Counted from the first letter of the stretch, positions 48,531 through 57,485 are shown. The stretch: 64,000 bases of DNA from Polynucleobacter meluiroseus (GCA_945879115.1 CAMDUR010000003.1:36003-100002), one strand, 5' to 3'. The notes: a model not told the origin generated them from the letters alone. A program made the numbers and translations.

Positions 48531-49256
48531 TCAATTGTAATCGCCAAAGGATGATGTCCTCAGAATAGCTTGGCGGGCTTGATCAGCGGTCTTTTGGCGG
48601 GAATCTTGAGCTAATTGCGGCGCGCAAACTTCAATGTGAGCCACTATCTGATCAGATTGCATAATCAGCTTAATAGAGTCGATTAAGCCCATATCGCCAA
48701 TGAAAGCTGTTCTATCAGAATATTTTTGGTTTTCTTGATAGCTGAGTGCAATAGGCAAAATCTCTATCTCTGAATGAGCTACCGCTTCAAATAAGTTACT
48801 TCTGAATGCTAAAAGTTGGCGACCATCACTGGATGTGCCTTCTGGAAAGATACAAACTGGCTGTTGAGCTTGAAGTTTGAGCTTCATCTCTTTAATCACT
48901 CTTTTTAAATCTGATAGTTTTTCTCTTTTGACAAAGATAGTCCCAATCATTTTTGCAATCCACCCAAAAATAGGCCAATTGGCAACATCTGCTTTAGCAA
49001 CAAAAACTACAGGTTTCATCGTATTAATGACATGAATATCTAACCAAGAGATGTGATTCGAGACTAATAAATAGCCCTGTTGACTGTTGATGAAAGTCTG
49101 ATCTCCATGGATAACGACTTTAATTTTTAATATTTTTAATAGTTGTCGCGACCAAGCTTGAATAAGATTAGCCCTGATTTTTGGGCTTAAGAATAGAAAA
49201 AACAAAAGCTGTATCAGCGCGCTGAGCACATGAAGGATAAGTAATAAAGGTTTCAT
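48531..49256 (-). CDS. 1-acyl-glycerol-3-phosphate-type acyltransferase (OlsA-like), Pho-associated
   Basis: PlsC-type acyltransferase, about 241 residues. N-terminal membrane helix (LLLILHVLSALIQLLFFLFL), catalytic HxxxxD motif in SNHISWLDIHVI, and substrate motif FPEGTSSDGRQLLAF. In ornithine-lipid producers the second acyl transfer is made by a PlsC-like enzyme (OlsA); the divergent neighbours here include an OlsB-like GNAT, so OlsA function is plausible, although a housekeeping PlsC or other lyso-lipid acyltransferase is possible. Start at 49256 chosen because upstream codons would lie in the Pho-box region. Three 11-bp-spaced Pho-type repeats lie in its promoter. Confidence 0.85.
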   Translation of the reverse strand: MKPLLLILHVLSALIQLLFFLFLSPKIRANLIQAWSRQLLKILKIKVVIHGDQTFINSQQGYLLVSNHISWLDIHVINTMKPVVFVAKADVANWPIFGWIAKMIGTIFVKREKLSDLKRVIKEMKLKLQAQQPVCIFPEGTSSDGRQLLAFRSNLFEAVAHSEIEILPIALSYQENQKYSDRTAFIGDMGLIDSIKLIMQSDQIVAHIEVCAPQLAQDSRQKTADQARQAILRTSSFGDYN

Positions 49257-49280
49257 AGGGAAGAGAATCTCATATGACTG

Positions 49281-49308
49281 TGTCATCAATATGACACAGA
49301 TCTGACAT
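49281..49308. promoter_or_regulatory. Candidate bidirectional Pho-box array (olsA-like / plcP-like promoters)
   Basis: TGTCAT (49281), TGACAC (49292) and TGACAT (49303) on the plus strand are exactly 11 bp apart. Read on the minus strand the same DNA gives TGTCAG and TGTCAT 11 bp apart. Pho boxes are direct repeats of about TGTCA every 11 bp. The array sits between two divergent lipid genes and could serve both. Confidence 0.7.
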
Positions 49309-49343
49309 CTTACTTTCAAATATGTCAGGCTAAATGTCTACTC

Positions 49344-50207
49344 ATGAATCAATACAGAGCGATTTGGATATCAGATGTCCACCTTGGCACAGCAGGTTGC
49401 CAAGCGAAGTATCTCCTAGATTTCTTAAAACACAATGAAGCTGACAAATTTTACTTAGTTGGTGACATCATTGATGGCTGGCAACTCAGAAAACGCTGGT
49501 ACTGGCCACAATCACATAACGATGTGGTTCAAAAATTATTGCGTAAAGCACGTAAAGGTACGGAAGTCATTTTCATCCCAGGTAACCATGATGAGATGGC
49601 TCGTCAGTTTTTTGGTATGAACTTAGGTGACATCCGTATTGAAGAAGAGGTCATTCACGTGATGGCTGATGGCAGGCGCCTATGGATCACTCATGGCGAC
49701 CTATTTGACGGGGTGATGCAATACGCCAAATGGTTAGCGTATGTAGGAGACACACTATATATATTCATTCTATGGGTCAACCGCTGGTTCAATAAGATTA
49801 GATCCAGGATGGGTCTTAATTACTGGTCTTTATCCCAATATCTCAAGCATTCTGTCAAAAACGCAGTCAGTTTTATTGCTGATTTTGAACAGATCATGGC
49901 ACGTGAAGCGCGTATCAGAGGTTGTGATGGCGTCGTGTGCGGTCATATCCATAAGGCAGAAATACGCATGATCGATGACATCTTGTACTGCAATGATGGC
50001 GATTGGGTAGAAAGTCTGACAGCCCTCGTAGAGGATATGAATGGCGAACTCAGAATTGTTCACTGGCCAATCATCCTAGAAGACAAAAAAGAGAGTCTTA
50101 CGATGAATGTTGAAATTGAAATAAATCAAACAGTTATTTCAATGGGTCAATCTGAAGTAATTAATCAACTTGAGCATAAAAATCAAAATAAGGTGGAAAC
50201 TGTATGA
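49344..50207 (+). CDS. PlcP-like metallophosphoesterase (lipid remodelling), LpxH superfamily
   Basis: 287-residue calcineurin-type phosphoesterase. Metal motifs: ISDVHLG, VGDIIDGW, PGNHDEMAR, WITHGDLFDG and CGHIHKAEIR. Annotation as UDP-2,3-diacylglucosamine hydrolase would be the automatic call. The context argues instead for PlcP, the intracellular phospholipase C that releases diacylglycerol from phospholipids in phosphate starvation: it overlaps by 4 bp (ATGA) a glycosyltransferase, is followed by an OlsB-like gene, and sits behind a Pho-box array. PlcP versus LpxH cannot be settled by sequence reading alone. Confidence 0.8.
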   Translation: MNQYRAIWISDVHLGTAGCQAKYLLDFLKHNEADKFYLVGDIIDGWQLRKRWYWPQSHNDVVQKLLRKARKGTEVIFIPGNHDEMARQFFGMNLGDIRIEEEVIHVMADGRRLWITHGDLFDGVMQYAKWLAYVGDTLYIFILWVNRWFNKIRSRMGLNYWSLSQYLKHSVKNAVSFIADFEQIMAREARIRGCDGVVCGHIHKAEIRMIDDILYCNDGDWVESLTALVEDMNGELRIVHWPIILEDKKESLTMNVEIEINQTVISMGQSEVINQLEHKNQNKVETV

Positions 50208-51223
50208 AGATTATGATCGTCACAGATGCTTGGGAGCCGCAAGTTAACGGCGTAGTTAGAACACTTAAGCAAACAATGCATGAGCTTAAAAAACTAGGTC
50301 ATGAAATTGAAATGATCACACCTCTTGGGTTTAAAACAATCCCATGCCCCACCTACCCTGACATCTCTCTATCCCTTTTCCCAGGTAAAAAAGTCGTACA
50401 AAAAATGAAGGGTTTTGAACCAGACGCGATTCATATTGCCACTGAGGGGCCTCTTGGTATTGCAGCAAGATCTTATGCTCTAAAAAATAAACTTCCATTT
50501 ACGACGGCTTACCACACACGCTTCCCAGAGTATGTCAAAGCCAGGACCGGCATCCCCCTAGCGATTACTTATAAGTTTTTACGCTGGTTCCACGATCCAT
50601 CCTTAGCATTAATGGCACCAACAGAGGTGGTCATTAAAGATCTCAAACATTATGGTTTTACCAATACGGTTCTTTGGACAAGAGGTGTTGATCTTGAGGT
50701 TTTTAAAATGCAAGAATCAAGAGCGCTTGATTCTGATCCACCTATCTTCTTGTGTGTAGGGCGAATCGCTGTTGAGAAGAATATAGAGGCATTTTTAGAA
50801 TTAAAGCTTCCAGGATCTAAGTGGGTTGTTGGCGATGGTCCAGCACTTGAAGGACTCAAGAGTAAATATCCTAATGTAAATTACTTAGGCGTTTTACAAC
50901 AAGAGGCGTTGGCTAAGGTCTACGCCGCTGCTGATGTGTTTGTGTTCCCAAGTAAGACTGATACCTTTGGTTTAGTGTTGCTTGAAGCCATGGCTTGCGG
51001 CTTGCCAGTTGCCGCCTACCCAGTGACAGGACCTATCGATGTATTGGGAGATTCTGAAGCAGGTGTGATGCGTGAGAATTTACAAGAAGCTTGTTTATTA
51101 GCTTTAAGAATCCCAAAAGCAGAAGCCAGGAAGCATGCTGAGAAATTTTCTTGGAAAGTTGCTAGCGAACAGTTTCTAGATCATTTAAAGCCAAAAAATA
51201 GTCATGCAACTGTCAATTTATAG
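50204..51223 (+). CDS. GT4-family glycosyltransferase, Agt-like (glycosyl-diacylglycerol synthesis)
   Basis: 339-residue GT-B glycosyltransferase. N-terminal acceptor domain DAWEPQVNGVVRTLKQTMHELKKLGHEIEMITP, central HTRFPEYVKARTGIP, and the C-terminal nucleotide-sugar motif VFPSKTDTFGLVLLEAMACGLPVAAYPVTGPIDVL with the EX7E glutamates. It overlaps the plcP-like stop by 4 bp, so they are translationally coupled. In phosphate-starved marine and soil bacteria the same pair (plcP-agt) turns phospholipid-derived diacylglycerol into mono-glycosyl-DAG. The sugar is not predictable here. Confidence 0.83.
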   Translation: MKIMIVTDAWEPQVNGVVRTLKQTMHELKKLGHEIEMITPLGFKTIPCPTYPDISLSLFPGKKVVQKMKGFEPDAIHIATEGPLGIAARSYALKNKLPFTTAYHTRFPEYVKARTGIPLAITYKFLRWFHDPSLALMAPTEVVIKDLKHYGFTNTVLWTRGVDLEVFKMQESRALDSDPPIFLCVGRIAVEKNIEAFLELKLPGSKWVVGDGPALEGLKSKYPNVNYLGVLQQEALAKVYAAADVFVFPSKTDTFGLVLLEAMACGLPVAAYPVTGPIDVLGDSEAGVMRENLQEACLLALRIPKAEARKHAEKFSWKVASEQFLDHLKPKNSHATVNL

Positions 51224-51238
51224 TCATCACTTTGACAT
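51211..51238 (+). promoter_or_regulatory. Candidate Pho-box array in front of the OlsB-like gene
   Basis: TGTCAA (51211), AGTCAT (51222) and TGACAT (51233) are exactly 11 bp apart and start inside the last codons of the glycosyltransferase gene. Downstream is an AT-rich stretch (ATTTAATATATTAAT) that could contain a -10, then the OlsB-like start at 51293. It would give olsB its own phosphate-controlled promoter. Confidence 0.65.
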
Positions 51239-51292
51239 AAATACTATTTAAATTATTTAATATATTAATAAGACTAAAGCAAAGGCGAGTAT

Positions 51293-52210
51293 ATGAAAGA
51301 TCTACCCAACCCATGGTTATCGCTGACCGGCTCCTTAACTAAACCTAGTTTAGTTAAGGCACTTAAAAACAAAAATCCTTTCCATAAAATCATCCAAGAG
51401 AAGATTGCTCGCTTAATTCCAGTGAAGTCCTCCCAAAAATCTGATGCTCAAGTTGAAATCGGGGCTCCTGCCGTTCATTCCAACACAGCTAAGCAAAGTC
51501 CTATTTCGATCAGCTGGGCGCGTCATCAAGATGAAGTCCGTGAAGCTCAACGCTTACGTTACAAAGTATTTGCTGAAGAGATGGGGGCAACTTTGAAGCC
51601 TTCTGCTGAAGGTTTAGACGTTGATATTTTTGATGATTTTTGTGAGCACTTAATTATTCGTGACACGGAGTCATTAAAGGTGATCGGTACATACCGTGTT
51701 TTACCTCCTCACCAAGCTAAACAAATGGGTTGCTTTTATTCAGACTCAGAATTTGATTTAACTCGTTTACGTCACTTACGTCACAAGATGGTAGAAGTGG
51801 GTCGTTCATGTGTTCACCGTGACTACCGCTCTGGTGGTGTGATCATGGCTTTATGGAGTGGCTTAGGTCAGTACATGAAGAAGAATGATTATGAAATTAT
51901 GTTAGGTTGCGCCAGCGTTCAAATGGGTGATGGCGGTCACTATGCTGCTAGCTTATCAACCATATTGAACTCCAATCACTTAACTGATATTGAATATCGC
52001 GTGTTCCCACGCTTAGCACTGCCTGTTGAAAAGCTAAACAATCAACTAGATGTTGAGCCACCTGCTTTGATTAAAGGTTACTTACGACTAGGGGCTAAGG
52101 TTTGCGGAAACCCAGCTTGGGACCCTGACTTTAATACGGCTGACTTCCTCACCATGTTGCGTATGGAAGATATTCATCCAAGATATGCGAAACACTTTTT
52201 AGGTCAGTAA
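51293..52210 (+). CDS. OlsB-like GNAT acyltransferase (lyso-ornithine lipid synthase type)
   Basis: 305-residue hemolysin/OlsB-family GNAT protein. After about 65 linker residues the GNAT core begins ISWARHQDEVREAQRLRYKVFAEEMGATL, then DIFDDFCEHLIIRDTESLKVIGTYRVLPP, VEVGRSCVHRDYRSGGVIMALWSGL and GCASVQMGDGGHYAASL. OlsB N-acylates ornithine from 3-hydroxyacyl-ACP; OlsA then esterifies it. A separate Pho-type array precedes it. Related family members acylate other amino acids, so ornithine is an inference. A strong terminator follows. Confidence 0.83.
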   Translation: MKDLPNPWLSLTGSLTKPSLVKALKNKNPFHKIIQEKIARLIPVKSSQKSDAQVEIGAPAVHSNTAKQSPISISWARHQDEVREAQRLRYKVFAEEMGATLKPSAEGLDVDIFDDFCEHLIIRDTESLKVIGTYRVLPPHQAKQMGCFYSDSEFDLTRLRHLRHKMVEVGRSCVHRDYRSGGVIMALWSGLGQYMKKNDYEIMLGCASVQMGDGGHYAASLSTILNSNHLTDIEYRVFPRLALPVEKLNNQLDVEPPALIKGYLRLGAKVCGNPAWDPDFNTADFLTMLRMEDIHPRYAKHFLGQ

Positions 52211-52236
52211 TTTTTAGTCTAGTTGATTAATAGAAC

Positions 52237-52262
52237 AAGAGCCCTTCAATTGAAGGGCTCTT
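52237..52262. terminator. Bidirectional terminator (26-bp perfect palindrome)
   Basis: AAGAGCCCTTCAA paired with TTGAAGGGCTCTT, a perfect 13-bp stem, with a T-run on the plus side. It lies between the convergent OlsB-like gene and ppx and can serve both transcripts. Confidence 0.92.
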
Positions 52263-52288
52263 ATTTTTTATATGCCAATTAAGTTAAA

Positions 52289-53836
52289 TTAAACTAATTC
52301 GATCTGGTATTCTCTGCCAATTTTTTGCCAATCAGCTGATTCCTTTTCAAGACCAAATTGAGTCAGCGGATTGTTCTTAGACCACTCTTTACCAACCTTG
52401 AGTGAAAAGCCGCCTTCAGTTTCTTTGACATGAATATCAGGCATGCTCTCGTCATCTCTTCTACGACAAATAACATGAGCCAACCTTAAACAAAATAACA
52501 TGCGCCAATCGATATAGGCTGATCCCACTGAGATCTTTCCAAGCTTACCTGTGTGTCCCAGCAATAGAGCTGCTAGTCGAGCTTGATCTAATCTTGAAAA
52601 TCCCGGCATATCAGCATGAGAGGCAATATAAGCGGAATGTTTGTGGTAGCCGTTGTGCGTGATACTTAAACCAATTTCGTGAAGCTTAGCCGCCCAAGAA
52701 AGGATATGCGTATTGTCTTTGCGGTCACCATTTTTAGGTTTTGGGAATTGATCTAAGAAGTGTACTGCCACCTCACTGACTCTTTTAGCTTGCTGTCTGT
52801 CCACACCATAACGCTGCATAAATTGCTCTACAGTCACAAATCGCATATCGTGATGTTGGGCTCTCCCCATCAAGTCGTAGAGCACACCTAGTCTTAAAGC
52901 TGCCTCAGTGACTTCCATGCGATCGATTTCTAATTCTTCAAAAGCAGCAATCATGATGGCTAAGCCGCCAGGGAAGACTGGCTTACGGTCGCCTTTGAGG
53001 CCAACCAAATTAGATTGGTCTATAAACTCATTATCTATTAATGCTTTTTTAAGTAACTGAAGACCTTCTTTGGTAATAACACCACCAGCTCCACTCACTG
53101 GTAAATCATGCGGAACACCATCAAATCCGTTTTGTGCAATCAACTCTGCAATAGCTCTTGCAGTTCCCGATGAGCCAATTGCTTGCTTCCAACCCATTTT
53201 TTTAAATTGAGATGAAATCGCTTGAATCTCTCGTCTTGCTGCTGTTTGAGCTATTTTGAAACTATGAGCATCTACCAAGCCATTTGGGAAATACTGTTGG
53301 CTATAAGAAACACAGCCGATATAAAGAGACTCGAGTAATTTAGGCTCATAGCCCTCACCAATGATGAATTCGGTTGATCCTCCACCAATATCTAATACGA
53401 ATCTTTTGCCATCACATGTTGGGGCATCGTGCGCTGCCCCAATATAAATTAATCGAGCTTCCTCTCGGCCAGCAACAACCTCAATAGGAAAACCCAAAAG
53501 CTTTTCAGCTTCTTTGATAAAAGCATCTGCATTACGAGCAACACGCAAGGTATTAGTAGCAACTACCCTCACCTGTTTAGCGTCAAAGTTTCTTAAACGA
53601 TCACCAAATCGATGAAGGGCTTTTAAACCTCTGGCAATCGATTTCTCATCTAATCTTTTGTCCTCTGTGAGGCCGGCAGCCATACGAACTGATTCTCTCA
53701 AAGTGTCAATTGGCTGAACTTGGGTACCGGAGTCCGATTTAATGACCCTTGCGATGACCATGCGAAAGCTATTTGACCCAAGATCAACGGCAGCAACAAG
53801 CTCTTCAGGAGGTGTATTAAGGAAAGTAGGTAACAA
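52289..53836 (-). CDS. ppx: Exopolyphosphatase Ppx/GppA family
   Basis: 515-residue ASKHA-fold phosphatase. Phosphate-binding DLGSNSFRMVIARV, VVAGREEARLIYIGAAH, and LDIGGGSTEFIIGEG in the N-terminal domains, with a C-terminal HD-type domain (SWAAKLHEIGLSITHNGYHKHSAYIASHADMPGFS). It hydrolyses polyphosphate (or pppGpp). Divergent from ppk across 134 bp containing a long Pho-type repeat array, so both polyphosphate enzymes may be under PhoB. Confidence 0.95.
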   Translation of the reverse strand: MLPTFLNTPPEELVAAVDLGSNSFRMVIARVIKSDSGTQVQPIDTLRESVRMAAGLTEDKRLDEKSIARGLKALHRFGDRLRNFDAKQVRVVATNTLRVARNADAFIKEAEKLLGFPIEVVAGREEARLIYIGAAHDAPTCDGKRFVLDIGGGSTEFIIGEGYEPKLLESLYIGCVSYSQQYFPNGLVDAHSFKIAQTAARREIQAISSQFKKMGWKQAIGSSGTARAIAELIAQNGFDGVPHDLPVSGAGGVITKEGLQLLKKALIDNEFIDQSNLVGLKGDRKPVFPGGLAIMIAAFEELEIDRMEVTEAALRLGVLYDLMGRAQHHDMRFVTVEQFMQRYGVDRQQAKRVSEVAVHFLDQFPKPKNGDRKDNTHILSWAAKLHEIGLSITHNGYHKHSAYIASHADMPGFSRLDQARLAALLLGHTGKLGKISVGSAYIDWRMLFCLRLAHVICRRRDDESMPDIHVKETEGGFSLKVGKEWSKNNPLTQFGLEKESADWQKIGREYQIELV

Positions 53837-53886
53837 AATATTGATCTGTTTTTCTGATTTTTATGGTTTTTATAGTCCTTAAGACT

Positions 53887-53948
53887 ATGACTTTATTATG
53901 ACATTGTGATTACAGGCTAAATTCACAAAAATGTCATCTAATTGACAT
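53887..53948. promoter_or_regulatory. Candidate divergent Pho-box array between ppx and ppk
   Basis: On the minus strand, reading toward ppx, TGTCAA, TGACAT, TGAATT, TGTAAT, TGTCAT and AGTCAT follow one another at exact 11-bp steps from 53948 to 53887. On the plus strand toward ppk the pair TGTCAT (53932) and TGACAT (53943) stands 11 bp apart. The two middle repeats are weak. The array covers most of the gap between the two start codons. Confidence 0.7.
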
Positions 53949-53970
53949 CTTAGATGGTCAAACTATCAAT

Positions 53971-56055
53971 ATGGTTAATAAGACTCCATTACTAAACCGC
54001 GAACTAGGTGTACTCGAGTTTAACTCCCGTGTACTAGAGCAAGCTGAAAATCCTAAAACTCCCTTACTGGAGCGTTTGAGATTTGTTTGTATTGTATCTA
54101 GCAATATGGATGAGTTCTTCGAAATTCGTATGTCTGGCATGAAAGAGCAACTCAAGAGTAATCCAAAAAGTAAAACTCCTGACGGGATGTCAATCACAGA
54201 GGCTTACGATATTATTGTCGAAAAAGCGCACGCCCTAGTTGAAAGAAAATATAGCCTTTTAAAAGAGGATATTCTTCCAAAAATTGGAAAACAGGGAGTG
54301 ACATTCCTCAGCCACGATGAATGGACCGTCGCCCAAAGAAATTGGGCAAAAGAGTTTTTTAATACGGAGCTTGTACCGTTATTAACGCCGATAGCTTTAG
54401 ATCCAGCGCATCCCTTTCCAAAAGTTATTAATAAGAGTCTTAACTTTTTTGTAACTTTAGAGGGCGAAGACGCTTTTGGTAGAAGCGCTGAGTTAGCCGT
54501 TGTTCAAGCGCCGCGCTCACTTCCTCGAGTGGTGATGATGCCCAAGCATTTGTCAGGTACAACACAATGTTTTGTGTTGCTATCTTCATTTATGCAAGCA
54601 TTCGTTCCAGACTTATTTCAAGGCATGAAGGTCACAGGTTGTCACCAATTTAGAGTCACTCGTAATTCTGATTTATTTGTTTCGGAAGACGACATTACGG
54701 ATTTACGAGCAGCACTTCAGGGTGAATTACCATCACGTCATTTAGGCGATGCTGTTCGCCTAGAGATCAAGTCTGATATGCCTCAAGCGCTAACATTTTA
54801 TCTGCTAGAAGTTGAAAGCCTCAAGCCTGAGGATTGTTATCGAGTGGATGGTCCTGTTAATTTAGTACGTTTGGTACAAGTCCCAGATTTGATTGATCGA
54901 CCAGATCTTAAGTTCCCTGAGCACAAACCCAAAAAATCTGTCAGCTTCAATGCTGTTAATGATATTTTTGAGCAACTAGCAAAAGAAGATATTCTTTTGC
55001 ATCATCCTTATGAAAGTTTTGAGCCTGTATTAGAGATGCTCAAAGCGGCAGCAAAAGATCCTGATGTTTTGGCGATCAAACAAACTGTTTATCGAACAGG
55101 CGATCAGTCTTTGGTGATGGATGCTTTGATGGAGGCAGCTCGCAACGGTAAGGAAGTGACCGTTGTAGTTGAATTATTGGCCAGATTTGATGAGCAAACC
55201 AATATCTCATGGGCAGCTAAGTTAGAGGCTGTTGGCGCTCACGTTGTTTACGGTGTCGTTGGCCATAAGTGCCATGCAAAGATGTTGCTTGTAGTTCGCA
55301 GGGAGGTTATTCCAGGTGTTGGTCGTAGAAAAGATAAAACTGTTCTTAAACGTTACGCTCATTTAGGCACTGGTAACTACCACCCTAAAACAGCCAAACT
55401 CTATAGTGACTTTGGCTTGATGACCTCTAACCCTGAGATTTGTGAAGACATGCACCATGTCTTTATGCAACTCACAGGAACAGGTCGCAGAACTGATCTT
55501 AAACAGTTATGGCAATCTCCCTTTACGATGCATAACGAGTTAATAGCTCATATCCAAGCGGAAGCTAGAGCTGCCAAAGCTGGCAAAAAGGCTAACATCA
55601 TCGCCAAGATGAATGCTTTGCTCGAGCCAACTATTATCCAGGAGCTTTATAAAGCATCTCAAGCTGGGGTTAAGATTGAACTGATCATCCGAGGCGTTTG
55701 CGCACTAAAGCCTGGTGTACCTGGTTTATCCGACAATATCAAAGTGAGATCAATCATCGGCCGGTTCTTAGAACACCATCGTATTTATTATTTTTACGCC
55801 AATGGTGAAGAAACCTTGTATCTTTCATCTGCGGATTGGATGGATCGCAATTTATTCCGTCGAGTAGAGGTGGCTTTCCCAGTTCTTGATAAAAAGCTGA
55901 AAGCACGTGTTATCAAAGAAGGTATGAGAATGCTACTGAAAGATAACTTCACAGCATGGCAAATGAATTCTGAGGGATCTTATACACAACATAAACCACG
56001 AGCAGGAACCGTGCCTTATGTTGGCCAAAAGGAATTAGTCAAACTTTTAGCTTGA
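53971..56055 (+). CDS. ppk: Polyphosphate kinase 1
   Basis: 694-residue PPK1 that reversibly polymerises ATP gamma-phosphate into polyphosphate. N-terminal NRELGVLEFNSRVLEQAENPKTPLLERLRFVCIVSSNMDEFFEIRM is the family's signature. The autophosphorylated His is His435 in GHKCHAKMLL; a second His pair is in FLEHHRIYYF (~602-603), and LGTGNYHPKTAKLYSDFGL is nearby. Its last codons overlap the end of the convergent phoR gene by 9 bp. Confidence 0.97.
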   Translation: MVNKTPLLNRELGVLEFNSRVLEQAENPKTPLLERLRFVCIVSSNMDEFFEIRMSGMKEQLKSNPKSKTPDGMSITEAYDIIVEKAHALVERKYSLLKEDILPKIGKQGVTFLSHDEWTVAQRNWAKEFFNTELVPLLTPIALDPAHPFPKVINKSLNFFVTLEGEDAFGRSAELAVVQAPRSLPRVVMMPKHLSGTTQCFVLLSSFMQAFVPDLFQGMKVTGCHQFRVTRNSDLFVSEDDITDLRAALQGELPSRHLGDAVRLEIKSDMPQALTFYLLEVESLKPEDCYRVDGPVNLVRLVQVPDLIDRPDLKFPEHKPKKSVSFNAVNDIFEQLAKEDILLHHPYESFEPVLEMLKAAAKDPDVLAIKQTVYRTGDQSLVMDALMEAARNGKEVTVVVELLARFDEQTNISWAAKLEAVGAHVVYGVVGHKCHAKMLLVVRREVIPGVGRRKDKTVLKRYAHLGTGNYHPKTAKLYSDFGLMTSNPEICEDMHHVFMQLTGTGRRTDLKQLWQSPFTMHNELIAHIQAEARAAKAGKKANIIAKMNALLEPTIIQELYKASQAGVKIELIIRGVCALKPGVPGLSDNIKVRSIIGRFLEHHRIYYFYANGEETLYLSSADWMDRNLFRRVEVAFPVLDKKLKARVIKEGMRMLLKDNFTAWQMNSEGSYTQHKPRAGTVPYVGQKELVKLLA

Positions 56056-57381
56056 ACTGATAGTTGAGCTTATCGCTGAGCTGATCGTTGAACTTAAGCG
56101 TGGCATAGTTAGAGTCAAGGAAAAACGACTGCCCTGGCCAAGAACAGATTGAATCTTAAGCTCTCCCTGATGGCGGTTGATGACATGCTTGACAATCGCC
56201 ATACCTAAACCTGTACCACCAGTTTCTCTAGATCGACTTCGATCAATTCTGTAAAAACGCTCTGTTAAGCGTGGGATATGCTCCTCAGCAATACCAGGGC
56301 CGGTATCGGTCACTGAGAATTCGGCACCATGATCAATGTCTTCCCAGACAACATCAATCTTCCCACCCTCGGGTGTATAGCGTACCGCATTGAAAACTAA
56401 GTTACTAAATGCTGAATACATCTCAGACTCATCACCTAAGATGTTTTTATCAGTTTTGATTATAAAATTGATTTGGTGTTGCCCTTGAGATAAACCTTCA
56501 GCATCTATTTTCAATCTTGCAAATAGCATGCTCATATTGAAAGCTTGTGAAATCGGTGGCTCAGGGTTACCTTCTAGTTTAGCTAGTGTTAATAAGTCAT
56601 CTACGAGGGTTTTCATGCGCCCTGTTTGGATATTCATCAACTGAAGATAACGATCTCTATCTTCTGGACTTGGGTTGAGCTCTTGAACTGTTTCTAAAAA
56701 TCCAGCCAATACAGTTAATGGAGTTTTTAGTTCGTGTGAGACGTTTGCCACAAAGTCTCGTCTCATGGCATCAGTCTTTTCTATTTGAGAAACATCTTGC
56801 GACAAAATGAGTTTTTGTTTATCACCGTACGGAAATATTTGAACATCCAATGTGTATTCTTCAAGAAGACCCATATTGGTAAGTCGAATCGGATCACGGT
56901 AATTTTGGCGAACAATATAATGAACAAAAGCCGGCTTACGCAAAATATGAGTGATTCTTTGCAAAGCATCACGCCTAGGATTCAATCCAAAGTGAGATCC
57001 AGCAATCGCATTACACCATTCCATTTGGTCGTCTGCATTGAGCATCACCACACCATTGGGTGATGCTTGAATCGCTTGAATAAAGTGTTGATGTTGCTGC
57101 TCTATATCAATGACTTGATCGCGGCAAGATCTGGTTAGTTTATGAAGTCTGTAATAGATTTCACCCCAAATCCCCATGGCTCGGGGTATCTCGCCATTTT
57201 TTGGAGTTAATAGTATTTTTGATAATTGGGAAGCATGCCAGCTTTGATAAGTTAACAAAATGGATAAACAAATAACAGCCGTTACCCAGCCAGCAGTACT
57301 ACCAAACAACTCGCTAACAAGCCATGCCAGAACGAAAATACCAATTGCGGTAGTGATTAAACGAGTTTGAATGGACAACAT
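56047..57381 (-). CDS. phoR: Phosphate regulon sensor histidine kinase PhoR
   Basis: 444-residue membrane histidine kinase. Two N-terminal membrane helices (TTAIGIFVLAWLVSELFG; GWVTAVICLSILLTYQSW) with almost no periplasmic loop, a PAS domain (~95-195), HisKA with His216 (FVANVSHELKTPLTV), and HATPase boxes NLVFNAVRYTPEGG (N), DTGPGIAEEH (G1) and ETGGTGLGMAIVKHV (G2). It phosphorylates PhoB when phosphate is low. The C-terminus ends in a repetitive Ser/Ile/Thr tail (RLSSTISSAISSTISSS). A 379-bp gap with an opposing small frame separates it from phoB. Confidence 0.93.
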   Translation of the reverse strand: MLSIQTRLITTAIGIFVLAWLVSELFGSTAGWVTAVICLSILLTYQSWHASQLSKILLTPKNGEIPRAMGIWGEIYYRLHKLTRSCRDQVIDIEQQHQHFIQAIQASPNGVVMLNADDQMEWCNAIAGSHFGLNPRRDALQRITHILRKPAFVHYIVRQNYRDPIRLTNMGLLEEYTLDVQIFPYGDKQKLILSQDVSQIEKTDAMRRDFVANVSHELKTPLTVLAGFLETVQELNPSPEDRDRYLQLMNIQTGRMKTLVDDLLTLAKLEGNPEPPISQAFNMSMLFARLKIDAEGLSQGQHQINFIIKTDKNILGDESEMYSAFSNLVFNAVRYTPEGGKIDVVWEDIDHGAEFSVTDTGPGIAEEHIPRLTERFYRIDRSRSRETGGTGLGMAIVKHVINRHQGELKIQSVLGQGSRFSLTLTMPRLSSTISSAISSTISSS

Positions 57382-57485
57382 AGGTGCTATCTTAACAAGG
57401 CTTTGTAAGATTCAAAAATATTTCAAAAAAAGTACTTCAGATTGTCAAATTTGATCAATAAGATTCAGGCTCTAAGGAGTTCGCT

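Noticed and set aside
49344..50207. Straight annotation as UDP-2,3-diacylglucosamine diphosphatase (LpxH)
   Set aside because: Motifs are shared by the superfamily; overlap with a glycosyltransferase, OlsB-like neighbour and Pho boxes favour a PlcP-like role. Kept as an alternative pending phylogeny.
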